Shown piece after piece: positions 1-8,742 of a stretch of 64,000 nt of DNA (positions are counted from its first letter, which is position 1; the number at the start of each line of letters is the position of its first letter). Made by a program: the position numbers and the translations under genes. The stretch is from Nocardia cyriacigeorgica (lineage in GTDB: Bacteria > Actinomycetota > Actinomycetes > Mycobacteriales > Mycobacteriaceae), in the NCBI RefSeq assembly GCF_010858045.1, contig NZ_JAAGVC010000022.1, positions 19,010 to 83,009 on the forward strand, read 5' to 3'. The notes under the pieces were generated by a model. That model saw only the letters and a program-made list of their open reading frames with translations. It had not been told where the DNA came from and did not search any database.

Positions 1-1171
1 CCTCGGACGCCGAGGCGTGCGGGGGGCGTACCTGGTCGGCTTCCTCACCTTCGGACTGGGCGCGGCGTTGAATGCGCTGAGCCCGACAATGGAATTGCTC
101 CTGGTCGGGCGCGTCGTACAGGGTTTCGGCGGCGGGTTGCTGGCCGGGCTCGGCTACGCGGTGATCCGTGCGGCGCTGCCTGCCCACCTGTGGGCCAGGG
201 CCGCCGGTCTGGTATCGGCGATGTGGGGGGTGGGCACGCTGGTGGGCCCGACCCTGGGCGGGGCCTTCGCCCAGGTCGGCGCCTGGCGCTGGGCCTATGC
301 CCTGCTCCTGCTCGCCGCGATGGTGCTGGCGATGCTCGGTGTCCGCGCCCTGCCACCCCGGACCGCCGTTGCCACCGAGCGCAGCAACGTGCCGCTGCTG
401 TCGCTGGCGTTGCTCACGGCCGCGGCGGCGGTGTTCAGCCTCAGTTCCACGGTGGCGTCCGGATGGCCGACCGCGGGCTGCATGATCGCGGGCGCCGTCT
501 TGCTCGGCGTGTTCCTCGCCGCCGAAAAGCGTGGCAGGTCCTCGGTGCTGCCGCGCTCGACCTATCAGCGCGACAATCCGCTCAAGTGGGTGTACCTCAC
601 CGTCGCCGCCCTGTGCGCGGGCGTGATGACGGAGAACTTCATTCCACTGTTCGGTCAGGAGCTCGGCGCTCTGGCGCCCTTCGCCGCCGGGCTACTCGGC
701 GCCGCTCTGTCCGTCGGGTGGGTGGTATCTCAGCTGTTCAGCGTCGGCCTCGGCCCGGCCGCCGCGCGACGGGCCATCCGGACGGCGCCGGTTCTCCTCA
801 CCGGCGGACTGCTCGTCTACGGGCTCGCTCAATCCGACGACGCCGCCATCATCGTCGTACTACTGTGGGCCGCAGCTCTTTTCGTGGCCGGTACAGGTAT
901 CGGCCTGGCCTTCCCGCACCTGAGCGTGGCCGCGATGGCCAGTACGACCGACGAGAACGAGGGCGCCAAGGCCGCGGCGGCGTTGAGCACCACCCAGCTC
1001 ATCGCCTACACCGTGACCTCCGCCATCGCCGGCACTTTGGTCAACCTGGGCGGGGATTCGGTCGTGAATTCCGCACGGCTGATGACCTTCGGGATCGCGG
1101 CCATCACCGTCGCCGGAACGATCACCGCGGTGCGGGCCACAGCTCGGAACCGACCGACGGCGGGCCGGTAG
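1..1171 (+). CDS. MFS transporter, 5' truncated by the window edge
   Basis: This is the 3' part of a major facilitator superfamily drug or metabolite exporter in the inner membrane. The frame is open from base 2, and the first residues (LGRRGVRGAYLVG) look like the conserved MFS loop between TM2 and TM3, so the true start lies before the window. A GTG at 17 is only an internal codon. About 390 residues are visible, with at least nine hydrophobic segments. A Gly-rich GRVVQGFGGG segment followed by a GTLVGPTLGG motif resembles antiporter motif C of the 12- and 14-TM drug exporters. Substrate cannot be read from sequence. The family call is firm; the exporter subtype is inference. Confidence 0.85.
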   Translation, partial: LGRRGVRGAYLVGFLTFGLGAALNALSPTMELLLVGRVVQGFGGGLLAGLGYAVIRAALPAHLWARAAGLVSAMWGVGTLVGPTLGGAFAQVGAWRWAYALLLLAAMVLAMLGVRALPPRTAVATERSNVPLLSLALLTAAAAVFSLSSTVASGWPTAGCMIAGAVLLGVFLAAEKRGRSSVLPRSTYQRDNPLKWVYLTVAALCAGVMTENFIPLFGQELGALAPFAAGLLGAALSVGWVVSQLFSVGLGPAAARRAIRTAPVLLTGGLLVYGLAQSDDAAIIVVLLWAAALFVAGTGIGLAFPHLSVAAMASTTDENEGAKAAAALSTTQLIAYTVTSAIAGTLVNLGGDSVVNSARLMTFGIAAITVAGTITAVRATARNRPTAGR

Positions 1172-1177
1172 ACGGCT

Positions 1178-1217
1178 CGGTCCCGGCAGAACCTGGCGGG
1201 GTTCACGACCGGGACCG
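1178..1217 (+). terminator. Possible terminator after the MFS gene
   Basis: An inverted repeat CGGTCCCGG / CCGGGACCG (1178-1186 and 1209-1217) with a smaller inner AACC/GGTT stem lies just after the MFS stop, between it and the convergent YciI gene. There is no U-tract, which is common for actinobacterial terminators. Confidence 0.35.
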
Positions 1218-1237
1218 CGTCGGCGCTTCGCACAACG

Positions 1238-1495
1238 TCAGCCGGTGATCTCCCACTCGTACACCGTGACCTCCGAGGCTCCGGTGGTGTGCACCGGATC
1301 GGTGAAGACGATCTCGCGCGCCTGGTCGAGCGAATCGGCCAGCACGATATAGGCGCCACCGGTGCCGTCGGTGAATCGGCCGGTTTCCTGCAGCATGCCC
1401 TTGGCCCGCAGTTCGGCGAGGAACTGCTTGTGCGGTTCCACGACCGCCGGATCGAACCGAGGCGTGCGCATGACCATGACCAGGTACTTGTGCAT
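1238..1495 (-). CDS. YciI family protein
   Basis: A compact 85-residue protein of the YciI/YCII fold, related to ferredoxin-like dimeric alpha-beta barrels. It opens with MHKYLVMVMRTPRF and ends with a YEWEITG strand, typical of the family. A GRFTDGTGGAYIVLAD stretch in the middle forms the usual beta core. The ATG overlaps the nusB stop by one base (TGATG), so it is translationally coupled to nusB and probably in the efp-nusB transcription unit. Biochemical function is unknown for most members. Longer in-frame extensions upstream lie inside nusB and are unlikely. Confidence 0.8.
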   Translation of the reverse strand: MHKYLVMVMRTPRFDPAVVEPHKQFLAELRAKGMLQETGRFTDGTGGAYIVLADSLDQAREIVFTDPVHTTGASEVTVYEWEITG

Positions 1496-2004
1496 CACTG
1501 CTCCGGCTCGGGCCGCGGCGCGCGGGTGGCCGCGGCGGCGGCGCGGACCTGCGGCGCCACCAGCACCACCTGACCGAGCACACCGTTGACGAACGACGGC
1601 GAGTCGTCGGTGGACAGCTCCTTGGCCAGTTCCACCGCCTCGTCGACCGCCACCACCGGCGGCACATCGTTGGCGTGGAACAACTCCCACACCGCGATCC
1701 GCAGGATGGCGCGGTCCACGGCGGGCAACCGCGACAGCGTCCAGTCCTGCAGATAGGACTCGATGGTGCCGTCGACCCGGTCGAGATCATCGGCGACGCC
1801 TTCGACCAGCGTGCGGGTGTAGGCGTGCACCGGTGCGACCGCCTGATCGGTGACCGACAACTCGACCCGCTCGTCGATCAGATCAGCGGGGTCGATATCG
1901 CGGGCTTCGGCTTCGAACAGCAGATCCACCGCGCGGCGCCTGGCCTTGTGGCGTGCGCCGAGTTTCTTGAATGCGGGTTTCTTCTCCGCGGGCTGGTCCG
2001 CCAT
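1495..2004 (-). CDS. nusB: Transcription antitermination factor NusB
   Basis: An all-helical RNA-binding protein which, with NusE (ribosomal protein S10), binds boxA and supports antitermination on rRNA operons. It has 169 residues. The KLGARHKARRRAVDLLFEAE segment (about residues 15-34) is the typical NusB first helix and basic patch, followed later by LSRLPAVDRAILRIAVWEL and VAVDEAVELAKELS, the family core. The C-terminus is rich in Ala and Arg. It lies 6 bp downstream of efp in the same orientation, the standard actinobacterial pepQ-efp-nusB order. Confidence is high. Confidence 0.95.
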   Translation of the reverse strand: MADQPAEKKPAFKKLGARHKARRRAVDLLFEAEARDIDPADLIDERVELSVTDQAVAPVHAYTRTLVEGVADDLDRVDGTIESYLQDWTLSRLPAVDRAILRIAVWELFHANDVPPVVAVDEAVELAKELSTDDSPSFVNGVLGQVVLVAPQVRAAAAATRAPRPEPEQ

Positions 2005-2010
2005 GCGGCG

Positions 2011-2574
2011 TCAGGAGTTGACGCGGCTGATGTAGCTGCCGTCGCGGGTGTCGATCTTGAGCTTGTCGCCCACATTGATGAACAGCGGGACCTGCACCTC
2101 GGCGCCGGTCTCGATGGTGGCCGGCTTGGTGCCCGCGCTGGAGCGGTCGCCCTGCAGACCCGGCTCGGTGTGGGTGACCTCGACCTCGATGGAGACCGGC
2201 AGCTCGATGAACAGCGCCTCGCCCTCGTGCATCGCGATCTGCACGCCCATGTTCTCCAGCAGGAAGCCACCGGCCTTGCCGACGATGTTCTCGCCCAGGT
2301 GGATCTGGTCGTAGGTCTCGCCGTCCATGAAGATGTAGTCGGAGCCGTCGTGGTACAGGTAGGTCATATCGCGACGGTCGACGGTCGCGGTTTCGACCTT
2401 CACACCAGCATTGAACGTCTTGTCGACGACCTTGCCGGAGACCACGTTCTTCAGCTTGGTCCGCACGAAGGCGGGGCCCTTGCCCGGCTTCACGTGCTGG
2501 AACTCGACGATCTGCTGGAGCTGATTGTCGATCTTCAGCACGAGGCCGTTCTTGAAGTCGCTGGTGTCCGCCAC
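2011..2574 (-). CDS. efp: Elongation factor P
   Basis: EF-P relieves ribosome stalling at polyproline stretches. The protein has 187 residues with a KOW-like N-terminal domain and two OB domains. The tip loop VKPGKGPAFVR places Lys32 where E. coli EF-P is modified. The C-terminal domain contains the conserved GDKLKIDTRDGSYISR end. I chose the GTG at 2574 because the protein then begins ADTSDFKNGL like its relatives and a good AGGAGA ribosome-binding site sits about 13 bp upstream; the longer reading frame to 2613 would overlap the pepQ stop. It belongs to the pepQ-efp-nusB unit. Confidence 0.96.
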   Translation of the reverse strand: MADTSDFKNGLVLKIDNQLQQIVEFQHVKPGKGPAFVRTKLKNVVSGKVVDKTFNAGVKVETATVDRRDMTYLYHDGSDYIFMDGETYDQIHLGENIVGKAGGFLLENMGVQIAMHEGEALFIELPVSIEVEVTHTEPGLQGDRSSAGTKPATIETGAEVQVPLFINVGDKLKIDTRDGSYISRVNS

Positions 2575-2609
2575 TGTCTTCGGATCTCCTCGGTTCTCGG
2601 CGACCGGCG

Positions 2610-3737
2610 TCACTCGACGACGGTCAGGTCTTTGCTGGTGCGGGTGAGCAGTTCCGGGCCCCCTTCGCGCACCACGAGCGTGTCCTCGATCCGGACCCCG
2701 CCGCGGCCGGGAAAGTACACACCTGGTTCGACGGTCACCGCCACGCCAGACAGCAGTGTACCCGTGCCCGCTTTCGCGATTCCGGGCGCTTCATGGATAC
2801 GCAGTCCGACCCCGTGTCCGAGTCCGTGCACGAACAACGCACCGTGGCCCGCGGCGTCGATGACGGCGCGGGCGGCGCCGTCCACATCGGCGACCGGCAC
2901 GCCAGGTCGCAGGGCTTCGCGGCCTGCCCGCTGCGCCTCGCGCACCAGTTCGTAGACCTCGCGCTGCCAGTCGGCCGGCGGGCCGAGCACCAGGGTCCGG
3001 GTCATGTCCGAGTGGTAGCCGCCGACGACCGCACCGAAATCGAGTTTCACGAAATCGCCCGTCGCCAGCACCGCATCGGTCGGGCGATGGTGTGGAACGG
3101 CCGAATTCGCACCCGCGGCGACGATCGTCTCGAAGGCGACGGCTTCGCCGCCGTGTTCGAACATCGCCCATTCCAGGTCGCGGGCCACCTGACGTTCGGT
3201 GCGACCGGGTCGCAGCGCGCCGCGCTCGAGCAGGGTGGCCAGCGCGGCATCGCCGACCGCGCACGCCGCGCGCAGCCGGTCCACCTCGTAAGCGTCCTTG
3301 ACCATGCGCAACTGCTCGACGAGCCCGGGCGTGGCGACCAGTTCCAGACCGGTGCTGAGCTCCTCGAAGCCGCGGTGCTCGTCGACGGTGACCACGTGAC
3401 TCTCGTAGCCGACCCGGCCGAGTTGCCACTCCCCCGCGAGTTCCACCACGCGGCGGGCACACGCGCGCACGATGTCGGCGTGCAGGTCGGGCACCTGCTC
3501 GGCGACCTGGGTGCGGTAGCGGCCGTCGGTACTGATGACGGTGCGATCTTCGGCGCCGTGCGCGTCCCAGGAGGACACCAGCAGCGCGGCGTTCGAGCCG
3601 GTGAAGCCGGTCAGGTACCTGATGTTGACCAGGTCGGTGACCAGGAGCCCGTCGATCTCGTTCTCCACCAGCAGGCTGCGCAGCGCGCTTCGACGCGCCG
3701 CGTAGTCGGGCCGCAGCCCCGCAGCATCAGCAGACAT
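2610..3737 (-). CDS. pepQ: Xaa-Pro dipeptidase/aminopeptidase, M24 family
   Basis: A cytosolic dimetal peptidase that removes residues next to proline. It has 375 residues with the creatinase/prolidase two-domain layout: an N-terminal domain (about 1-135) and a pita-bread catalytic domain (about 145-370). All five metal ligands are visible: Asp233 and Asp244 (LDFG...HSDMTRT), His308 (HGLGHGVG), Glu337 (TVEPGVY) and Glu351 (VRIEDT). The start ATG at 3737 is followed by SADAAGLRPDY. Its stop lies 35 bp before the efp start, so it heads the pepQ-efp-nusB-yciI unit. Exact specificity (dipeptidase or aminopeptidase) is not resolvable by eye. Confidence 0.92.
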   Translation of the reverse strand: MSADAAGLRPDYAARRSALRSLLVENEIDGLLVTDLVNIRYLTGFTGSNAALLVSSWDAHGAEDRTVISTDGRYRTQVAEQVPDLHADIVRACARRVVELAGEWQLGRVGYESHVVTVDEHRGFEELSTGLELVATPGLVEQLRMVKDAYEVDRLRAACAVGDAALATLLERGALRPGRTERQVARDLEWAMFEHGGEAVAFETIVAAGANSAVPHHRPTDAVLATGDFVKLDFGAVVGGYHSDMTRTLVLGPPADWQREVYELVREAQRAGREALRPGVPVADVDGAARAVIDAAGHGALFVHGLGHGVGLRIHEAPGIAKAGTGTLLSGVAVTVEPGVYFPGRGGVRIEDTLVVREGGPELLTRTSKDLTVVE

Positions 3738-3790
3738 GGATCAAAGCTACCGCCGTCTTCCGCGGGCTCGACACCCAAGCATGTTTTGGG

Positions 3791-3817
3791 AGTACACTCC
3801 GATTTACTAGTTCACTC
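3791..3817 (+). promoter_or_regulatory. Candidate TetR-type operator upstream of the MMPL gene
   Basis: Two copies of the element AGTNCACTC, at 3791-3799 (AGTACACTC) and 3809-3817 (AGTTCACTC), lie in the A/T-rich leader of the MMPL gene, 18 bp apart and 20 bp before its ATG. Each contains an AGTNNACT half-palindrome. The downstream TetR gene makes it a natural target. This is inference. Confidence 0.35.
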
Positions 3818-3837
3818 TCAAATAGGTGGTGTCTCCT

Positions 3838-6072
3838 ATGTCAGTGCTGCTCTATCGGCTGGGAATCGGAAGTTTCCGGCGCCGCGGCCTGGTCGTGGTG
3901 GTGTGGCTCGCGGTGATCGCCGGGGCGATCGGGGCAGCGGCCACGTTGTCCGGGCCGACCTCGGACACGTTCACGGTGCCCGGCACCGAATCGCAGCGGG
4001 CCATCGATGTGATGGCGCAGCGCTTCCCCGACGCCGCCGCGAACGGCGCGACGGCGCGGGTCGTGCTGGTGGCCCCTGAGGGCACGCGCCTCGAGGACGC
4101 CAGGCAGACGATCGACCAGGTCCGGGACCGTCTGGCCGTCGGGCCGAATGTCGCGCGGGTCGGCGAACTCGGCCCCGACGCCATCGCCGCTGATGGGCGA
4201 ACGGGTCTGATCGAGGTGTCGTATCGGGTGAGCCGGGAGGAACTGACCGAGGCCGATCGCGACGCCGTCGCCGAGGCGCTCACTACCGCCCGCGAGGCCG
4301 GTATGACCGCCGAGGCCGGCGCCGACGCTGCCGCCGCCCCCGACGAGGGCGCGGGCGAAACCATCGGCGTGCTGGTGGCGGCGGTGGTGCTGCTGATCAC
4401 CCTCGGCTCACTGCTCGCGGCCGGGTTGCCGCTGCTGGTGGCGGCCGCCGGGCTCACGGTCGGGCTGGCCGCGATCACCGCGGCCAGCGGCTTCGCCGAC
4501 CTGAACACCGATACCTCGGCGCTGGCGCTGATGCTGGGCATCGCGGTCGCCATCGACTACTCACTGTTCATCATCCTGCGTTACCGCCAGCTCGCGGCGG
4601 CCGGCTACGCCCTGCCCGAAGCGGCAGGTCAAGCCGTCGGACGGGCCGGTTCGGCGGTGCTGTTCGCCGGACTCACGGTCGTCATCGCTCTGGCCGGATT
4701 GACCGTGGTGGGGATCCCCGCCCTCACTCAGGTGGGTCTGGCGGCGGCGTTCACCGTCGCCATGGCGGTGATCGCGGCACTGACGCTGCTGCCCGCGCTG
4801 CTGGGCTGGGGCGGTGAACGGCTGGTGCGGGTGCGCGGCCCGCGCCGCGGCACCGGGCCCGCCCGGATGACGATGGGCAGGCGATGGGCCGCCACCGTGG
4901 TCGCGCACCGGCTGCCGGTATTGCTCGGTGCCACAGCGATTCTGCTGCTCGCCGCGGTGCCCGCGCTGGATCTGCGGCTCGGCTTCCCCGATGACGGCAC
5001 CGCGCCGGCCGACACCACCCAACGCAAGGCCTACGACCTGATCGCGGACGGGTTCGGTCCCGGCGCCAACGGCCCGCTCACCGTGGTGGTGGACGCGGGC
5101 GCCGACGCTGCCGCTCCCGCCGCGGCCGCCAGGGTGCGCACGATCATCAGTGGCATCGACGGCGTGGCAGCCGTCGCGCCGCCGGTCTTCGACGCCACCG
5201 GCGCCACCGCGCTGCTGGCAGTGGTACCCGGACACGGCCCGGCCGATCCCGCCACCACGCGGGCACTCGAGGCCATCCGTGACGAGGCGGGCAGCGCCGC
5301 GCTGCCGGGTGATGCGCGGGTGATGGTCACCGGCCAGACCGCTCTCGATATCGACTCGTCGGCGAAATTGCGGGCCGCGCTGCTGCCCTATCTCGCCCTG
5401 GTCGGCGGCCTGGCCTTCGTGCTGTTGATCCTGGTCTTCCGTTCCGTACTGGTGCCACTGGTCGCGGCCGCCGGTTTCCTGCTCAGCGTGGCGGCCACCT
5501 TCGGCGTGGTGGTCGCGGTGTTCCAGTGGGGCTGGTTCAACGATCAGCTGGGTGTGCAGTCCTCCGGCATCATCGTCAACCTGTTGCCGGTGATGCTGGT
5601 GGGCATGGTGTTCGGGCTGGCGATGGATTACCAGGTGTTCCTGGTGACGCGTATGCGGGAGGAACATCTGCGCGGGCAGAGCACCGATGCCGCGATCGTC
5701 GACGGCTTCGCCGCGGGCGCGCGGGTGGTCACGGCCGCGGCGATCATCATGATCAGCGTGTTCGCCGGATTCTTGTTCTCGGCCACCCCGATGGTGCAGT
5801 CGTTCGGTTTCGCCCTCGCGGCCGCGGTGCTCTTCGATGCCTTCCTGGTGCGGATGACGGCGGTGCCCGCCATGATGTCGCTGCTCGGCCGGCACGGCTG
5901 GTGGCTGCCGCGCTGGCTGGATCGGCTGCTACCCGAGATCGACGTCGAGGGTCGCAACCTCGACGATCTCGACGGTGCCGCTCCCCGTGCCGTGACGCCG
6001 GCCGCGCGCGGCGCACGAACCGTGGGCGCGGCCGCTGTTGCAGAATCGAGTCAGCCGCCGTCGCGGGATTGA
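3838..6072 (+). CDS. MMPL family RND transporter
   Basis: A 744-residue inner-membrane transporter of the MMPL (RND) family, which in mycobacteria exports lipids and other hydrophobic molecules by proton antiport. It has two repeats: TM1, a periplasmic domain (about 40-180), TM2-6, a cytoplasmic loop, TM7, a second periplasmic domain and TM8-12. The Asp-Tyr pairs expected in TM4 and TM10 are present (Asp240 in AIDYSLF, Asp597 in AMDYQVF). I start at the ATG at 3838 because AGGTGG lies 8 bp upstream; a GTG at 3826 is in frame but has no ribosome-binding site. A TetR regulator follows 9 bp downstream. Substrate is unknown. Confidence 0.9.
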   Translation: MSVLLYRLGIGSFRRRGLVVVVWLAVIAGAIGAAATLSGPTSDTFTVPGTESQRAIDVMAQRFPDAAANGATARVVLVAPEGTRLEDARQTIDQVRDRLAVGPNVARVGELGPDAIAADGRTGLIEVSYRVSREELTEADRDAVAEALTTAREAGMTAEAGADAAAAPDEGAGETIGVLVAAVVLLITLGSLLAAGLPLLVAAAGLTVGLAAITAASGFADLNTDTSALALMLGIAVAIDYSLFIILRYRQLAAAGYALPEAAGQAVGRAGSAVLFAGLTVVIALAGLTVVGIPALTQVGLAAAFTVAMAVIAALTLLPALLGWGGERLVRVRGPRRGTGPARMTMGRRWAATVVAHRLPVLLGATAILLLAAVPALDLRLGFPDDGTAPADTTQRKAYDLIADGFGPGANGPLTVVVDAGADAAAPAAAARVRTIISGIDGVAAVAPPVFDATGATALLAVVPGHGPADPATTRALEAIRDEAGSAALPGDARVMVTGQTALDIDSSAKLRAALLPYLALVGGLAFVLLILVFRSVLVPLVAAAGFLLSVAATFGVVVAVFQWGWFNDQLGVQSSGIIVNLLPVMLVGMVFGLAMDYQVFLVTRMREEHLRGQSTDAAIVDGFAAGARVVTAAAIIMISVFAGFLFSATPMVQSFGFALAAAVLFDAFLVRMTAVPAMMSLLGRHGWWLPRWLDRLLPEIDVEGRNLDDLDGAAPRAVTPAARGARTVGAAAVAESSQPPSRD

Positions 6073-6081
6073 GCACAGGGA

Positions 6082-6774
6082 GTGGGGTACACGGTGAGGT
6101 CGTCGGTCGGAGATCAGCAATCCGCAGCTGCCGGAAAGCCATCCTCGCGGCCGGCGGCCGACCGGTCGGCCGTGTCTCCGGGCGCGGCGAAGCCCACCAA
6201 GGGGCTGCGCGAGCTCAAGAAGGCCAGGACCGCTGCTGCCATCCAGCGCCATGCCATGACCCTGTTCGAGGCCAATGGTTATGACGCCACGCCGGTGGAA
6301 GCGGTCGCGGCGGCGGCCGAGGTCGCCCCGAGCACCGTGTACCGCTACTTCCCCACCAAAGAAGATCTCGTGATCTCCGACGAGTACGACAACGTCATGT
6401 TCACCAAGCTGGCCGAACAGCCCGCCGAGGCGAGCGTGGTGGAATCGTTGCGCGGCGCCTTTCACGAGGTCACCGCGGAGATGTCGGAGGCCGATATCGA
6501 GCTCGGCCGGCGCCGGACCCGGCTGATGCTGTACGAGCCGGGCCTGCGCGGAGCCACCCTGACCAATCTGCTCGCCATGGAACGCGCGATCGCCGACTTG
6601 GTCGCCCAGCGCACCGGACGCGACGGCGACGATCCGGAGATCGCCTGGTTCACCGGCGCCGTCATCGGAATCGCGCTCGGGTTCATGCGTCGCTGGGCCG
6701 ATAACCCCGACCTCGACGTGGTATCGGTGTTCGACGACGCGCTCGACCGCCTCGCCACCGGGCTCACCTTCTGA
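6082..6774 (+). CDS. TetR family transcriptional regulator
   Basis: A 230-residue (or 226) DNA-binding repressor. A disordered 35-residue leader rich in Ala/Pro precedes the TetR helix-turn-helix (about residues 42-88), with the signature AAEVAPSTVYRYFPTKEDLV; the rest is the helical ligand-binding and dimer domain. It follows the MMPL gene by 9 bp and is probably co-transcribed, suggesting local autoregulation of the transporter. The start is uncertain: GTG 6082 is directly behind the ACAGGG motif, while GTG 6094 has AGGGAG 11 bp upstream. Ligand unknown. Confidence 0.88.
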   Translation: MGYTVRSSVGDQQSAAAGKPSSRPAADRSAVSPGAAKPTKGLRELKKARTAAAIQRHAMTLFEANGYDATPVEAVAAAAEVAPSTVYRYFPTKEDLVISDEYDNVMFTKLAEQPAEASVVESLRGAFHEVTAEMSEADIELGRRRTRLMLYEPGLRGATLTNLLAMERAIADLVAQRTGRDGDDPEIAWFTGAVIGIALGFMRRWADNPDLDVVSVFDDALDRLATGLTF

Positions 6775-6870
6775 CACCTGCGAATCGGACGGTATTCACA
6801 GCCGTCGCGGTTATCCCCAATCGGCGCCAGGCAGCTCCCGCGACGCTGACCCACCTGTCACTGTCGACAG

Positions 6871-7428
6871 ATGGGAACCTTCGCGCTCATCGCGCTCGCC
6901 GCCTGGTGTATGGCGTTGAGTGTCAGCGATATTCGGCACCGGCGGCTGCCCGATCTGCTCACCGGACCCGGCGCTGCCGTCGTGCTCGGGTATGCGGCAG
7001 GCACCGGCCGACTCGCCGCGGCACTCGTCGGGGCAGTGCTGCTCTCCGTGCCGTATCTCGTGGTGCATCTGGTGACACCGGCGGCGTTCGGGGCGGGCGA
7101 TGTCAAGCTCGCGGTCGGGCTCGGGGCGGCCGCCGGGATGTGCGGCGGCCAGGCATGGGTGGCTGCCGCCGTCGGCGCACCGGTGCTGACCGCCGTCGCG
7201 GGGGCCGCAGTGCTCGTAGTGCCGCGAGGCGGACGGAGCCGGTGCAGCGCGGCCACCGATCCGATCGCTCCATCGGCCGGATCGGTCGGTGCCCCGCGGC
7301 CGCCGCACCGCCCACGAACCATGCGCCGCCCCCGCGCGCCGGCGACGCCGTCGACCACAGGTCCGGTCACCCTGCCGCACGGCCCGTCGATGTGCGTGGC
7401 GACGCTGCTCGCGGTGGGCTTCGGGTGA
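6871..7428 (+). CDS. Prepilin peptidase, A24 family
   Basis: A small (185 residue) polytopic aspartic protease of the type IV prepilin peptidase family. Both catalytic aspartates are visible: Asp20 in VSDIRHRRLP and Asp77 in FGAGDVKL. The terminal LPHGPSMCVATLLAV helix is typical of actinobacterial members. Unusually, about 45 residues rich in Pro and Arg (roughly 115-160) are inserted in the cytoplasmic loop before the last helix. The methylase half found in E. coli-type enzymes is absent, as usual in this lineage. M. tuberculosis has a relative (Rv2551c) next to aroE. No pilin or Tad gene is nearby, so its substrate is unknown. Confidence 0.85.
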   Translation: MGTFALIALAAWCMALSVSDIRHRRLPDLLTGPGAAVVLGYAAGTGRLAAALVGAVLLSVPYLVVHLVTPAAFGAGDVKLAVGLGAAAGMCGGQAWVAAAVGAPVLTAVAGAAVLVVPRGGRSRCSAATDPIAPSAGSVGAPRPPHRPRTMRRPRAPATPSTTGPVTLPHGPSMCVATLLAVGFG

Positions 7429-7524
7429 TCGCGCGGCAACCATTCGGCGCAGGCGGGAAGGGTGCCGCTGATCACGGTGGACCGGTTTCCCGGCCGAGAG
7501 CGTCCACATGGGAAGATGGACGGC

Positions 7525-8742
7525 GTGCTGCGCTGGATAACTGCTGGAGAATCCCATGGTCCCGCTCTCGTCGCCATCCTCGAGGGGATGGTGGCCGGTG
7601 TCGAGGTGACGTCGGACGAGATCTCCGCACAGTTGGCGCGCCGTCGGCTCGGGTACGGGCGCGGCGCCCGGATGAAGTTCGAGGCCGACAAGGTGACCAT
7701 CGTCGGCGGTGTCCGGCATGGACGCACCATGGGCGGCCCGGTCGCCATCGAGGTGGCCAACTCCGAATGGCCGAAATGGACCACGGTCATGTCCGCCGAC
7801 CCGGTGGATCCGGCCGAACTGGCCGACCTGGCACGCAATGCCCCGCTGACCCGTCCCCGCCCCGGCCACGCCGACTACTCGGGCATGCTCAAGTACGGCT
7901 TCGACGATGCGCGCCCGGTGCTCGAACGGGCCAGCGCCCGCGAGACAGCGGCCCGCGTCGCGGCGGGCACGGTGGCGCGCGCGTTCCTGCGCCAGGCCTT
8001 CGGGGTGGAGGTCGTCTCGCATGTGGTCTCGATCGGCACCGCCGCCAACACCACCGGCCATGTCCCGTCCGCCTCCGACCTGGAGGCGATCGACGCCAGC
8101 CCGGTGCGCGCCTTCGACGCCGAGACCGAAGCGGCGATGATCGCCGAGATCGAGGCCGCCAAGAAGGACGGCGACACCCTCGGCGGCGTGGTCGAGGTCG
8201 TGGTGGAGGGACTTCCGGTCGGGCTCGGCTCGTTCACCAGCGGCGAGAACCGTCTCGACGCGCGGCTGGCCGCCGCGCTCATGGGCATTCAGGCGATCAA
8301 GGGTGTCGAGGTGGGCGACGGTTTCGAGACCGCGCGCCGGCGCGGCAGCCAGGCCCACGACGAGATGAAGCCCGGCCCCGACGGCGTGCTGCGCTCGACC
8401 AACCGGGCCGGTGGCCTGGAAGGCGGCATGACCAACGGCGAGGCCCTGCGGGTGCGTGCGGCGATGAAGCCGATCTCCACGGTGCCGCGTGCGCTGTCGA
8501 CGGTCGATATGAGCAGCGGCGAGGAAGCCGTCGCGATCCACCAGCGCTCGGATGTGTGCGCGGTGCCCGCGGCCGGTGTGGTGGCCGAATCGATGGTGGC
8601 GCTGGTGCTCGCACAAGCGGCACTGGAGAAGTTCGGCGGCGATTCGCTCGCCGAGACCTCCGACAACATCACCAGCTACGTCAAGCGCATCAGCACCCGT
8701 CCGCATGTGGCGCCGACCGACGCGGACAGTCGGGCACGATGA
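7525..8742 (+). CDS. aroC: Chorismate synthase
   Basis: Converts 5-enolpyruvylshikimate 3-phosphate to chorismate with reduced FMN, the last step of the shikimate pathway. It has 405 residues. The N-terminus LRWITAGESHGPALV and the internal RPGHADYSGMLKYGFDDAR and NRAGGLEGGMTNGE blocks are family signatures. I chose GTG 7525 over ATG 7516 and GTG 7462 because it reproduces the family N-terminus and has GGAAGA 8 bp upstream. The stop overlaps aroK by 4 bp (ATGA), so aroC-aroK-aroB form one translationally coupled operon. Confidence 0.97.
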   Translation: MLRWITAGESHGPALVAILEGMVAGVEVTSDEISAQLARRRLGYGRGARMKFEADKVTIVGGVRHGRTMGGPVAIEVANSEWPKWTTVMSADPVDPAELADLARNAPLTRPRPGHADYSGMLKYGFDDARPVLERASARETAARVAAGTVARAFLRQAFGVEVVSHVVSIGTAANTTGHVPSASDLEAIDASPVRAFDAETEAAMIAEIEAAKKDGDTLGGVVEVVVEGLPVGLGSFTSGENRLDARLAAALMGIQAIKGVEVGDGFETARRRGSQAHDEMKPGPDGVLRSTNRAGGLEGGMTNGEALRVRAAMKPISTVPRALSTVDMSSGEEAVAIHQRSDVCAVPAAGVVAESMVALVLAQAALEKFGGDSLAETSDNITSYVKRISTRPHVAPTDADSRAR

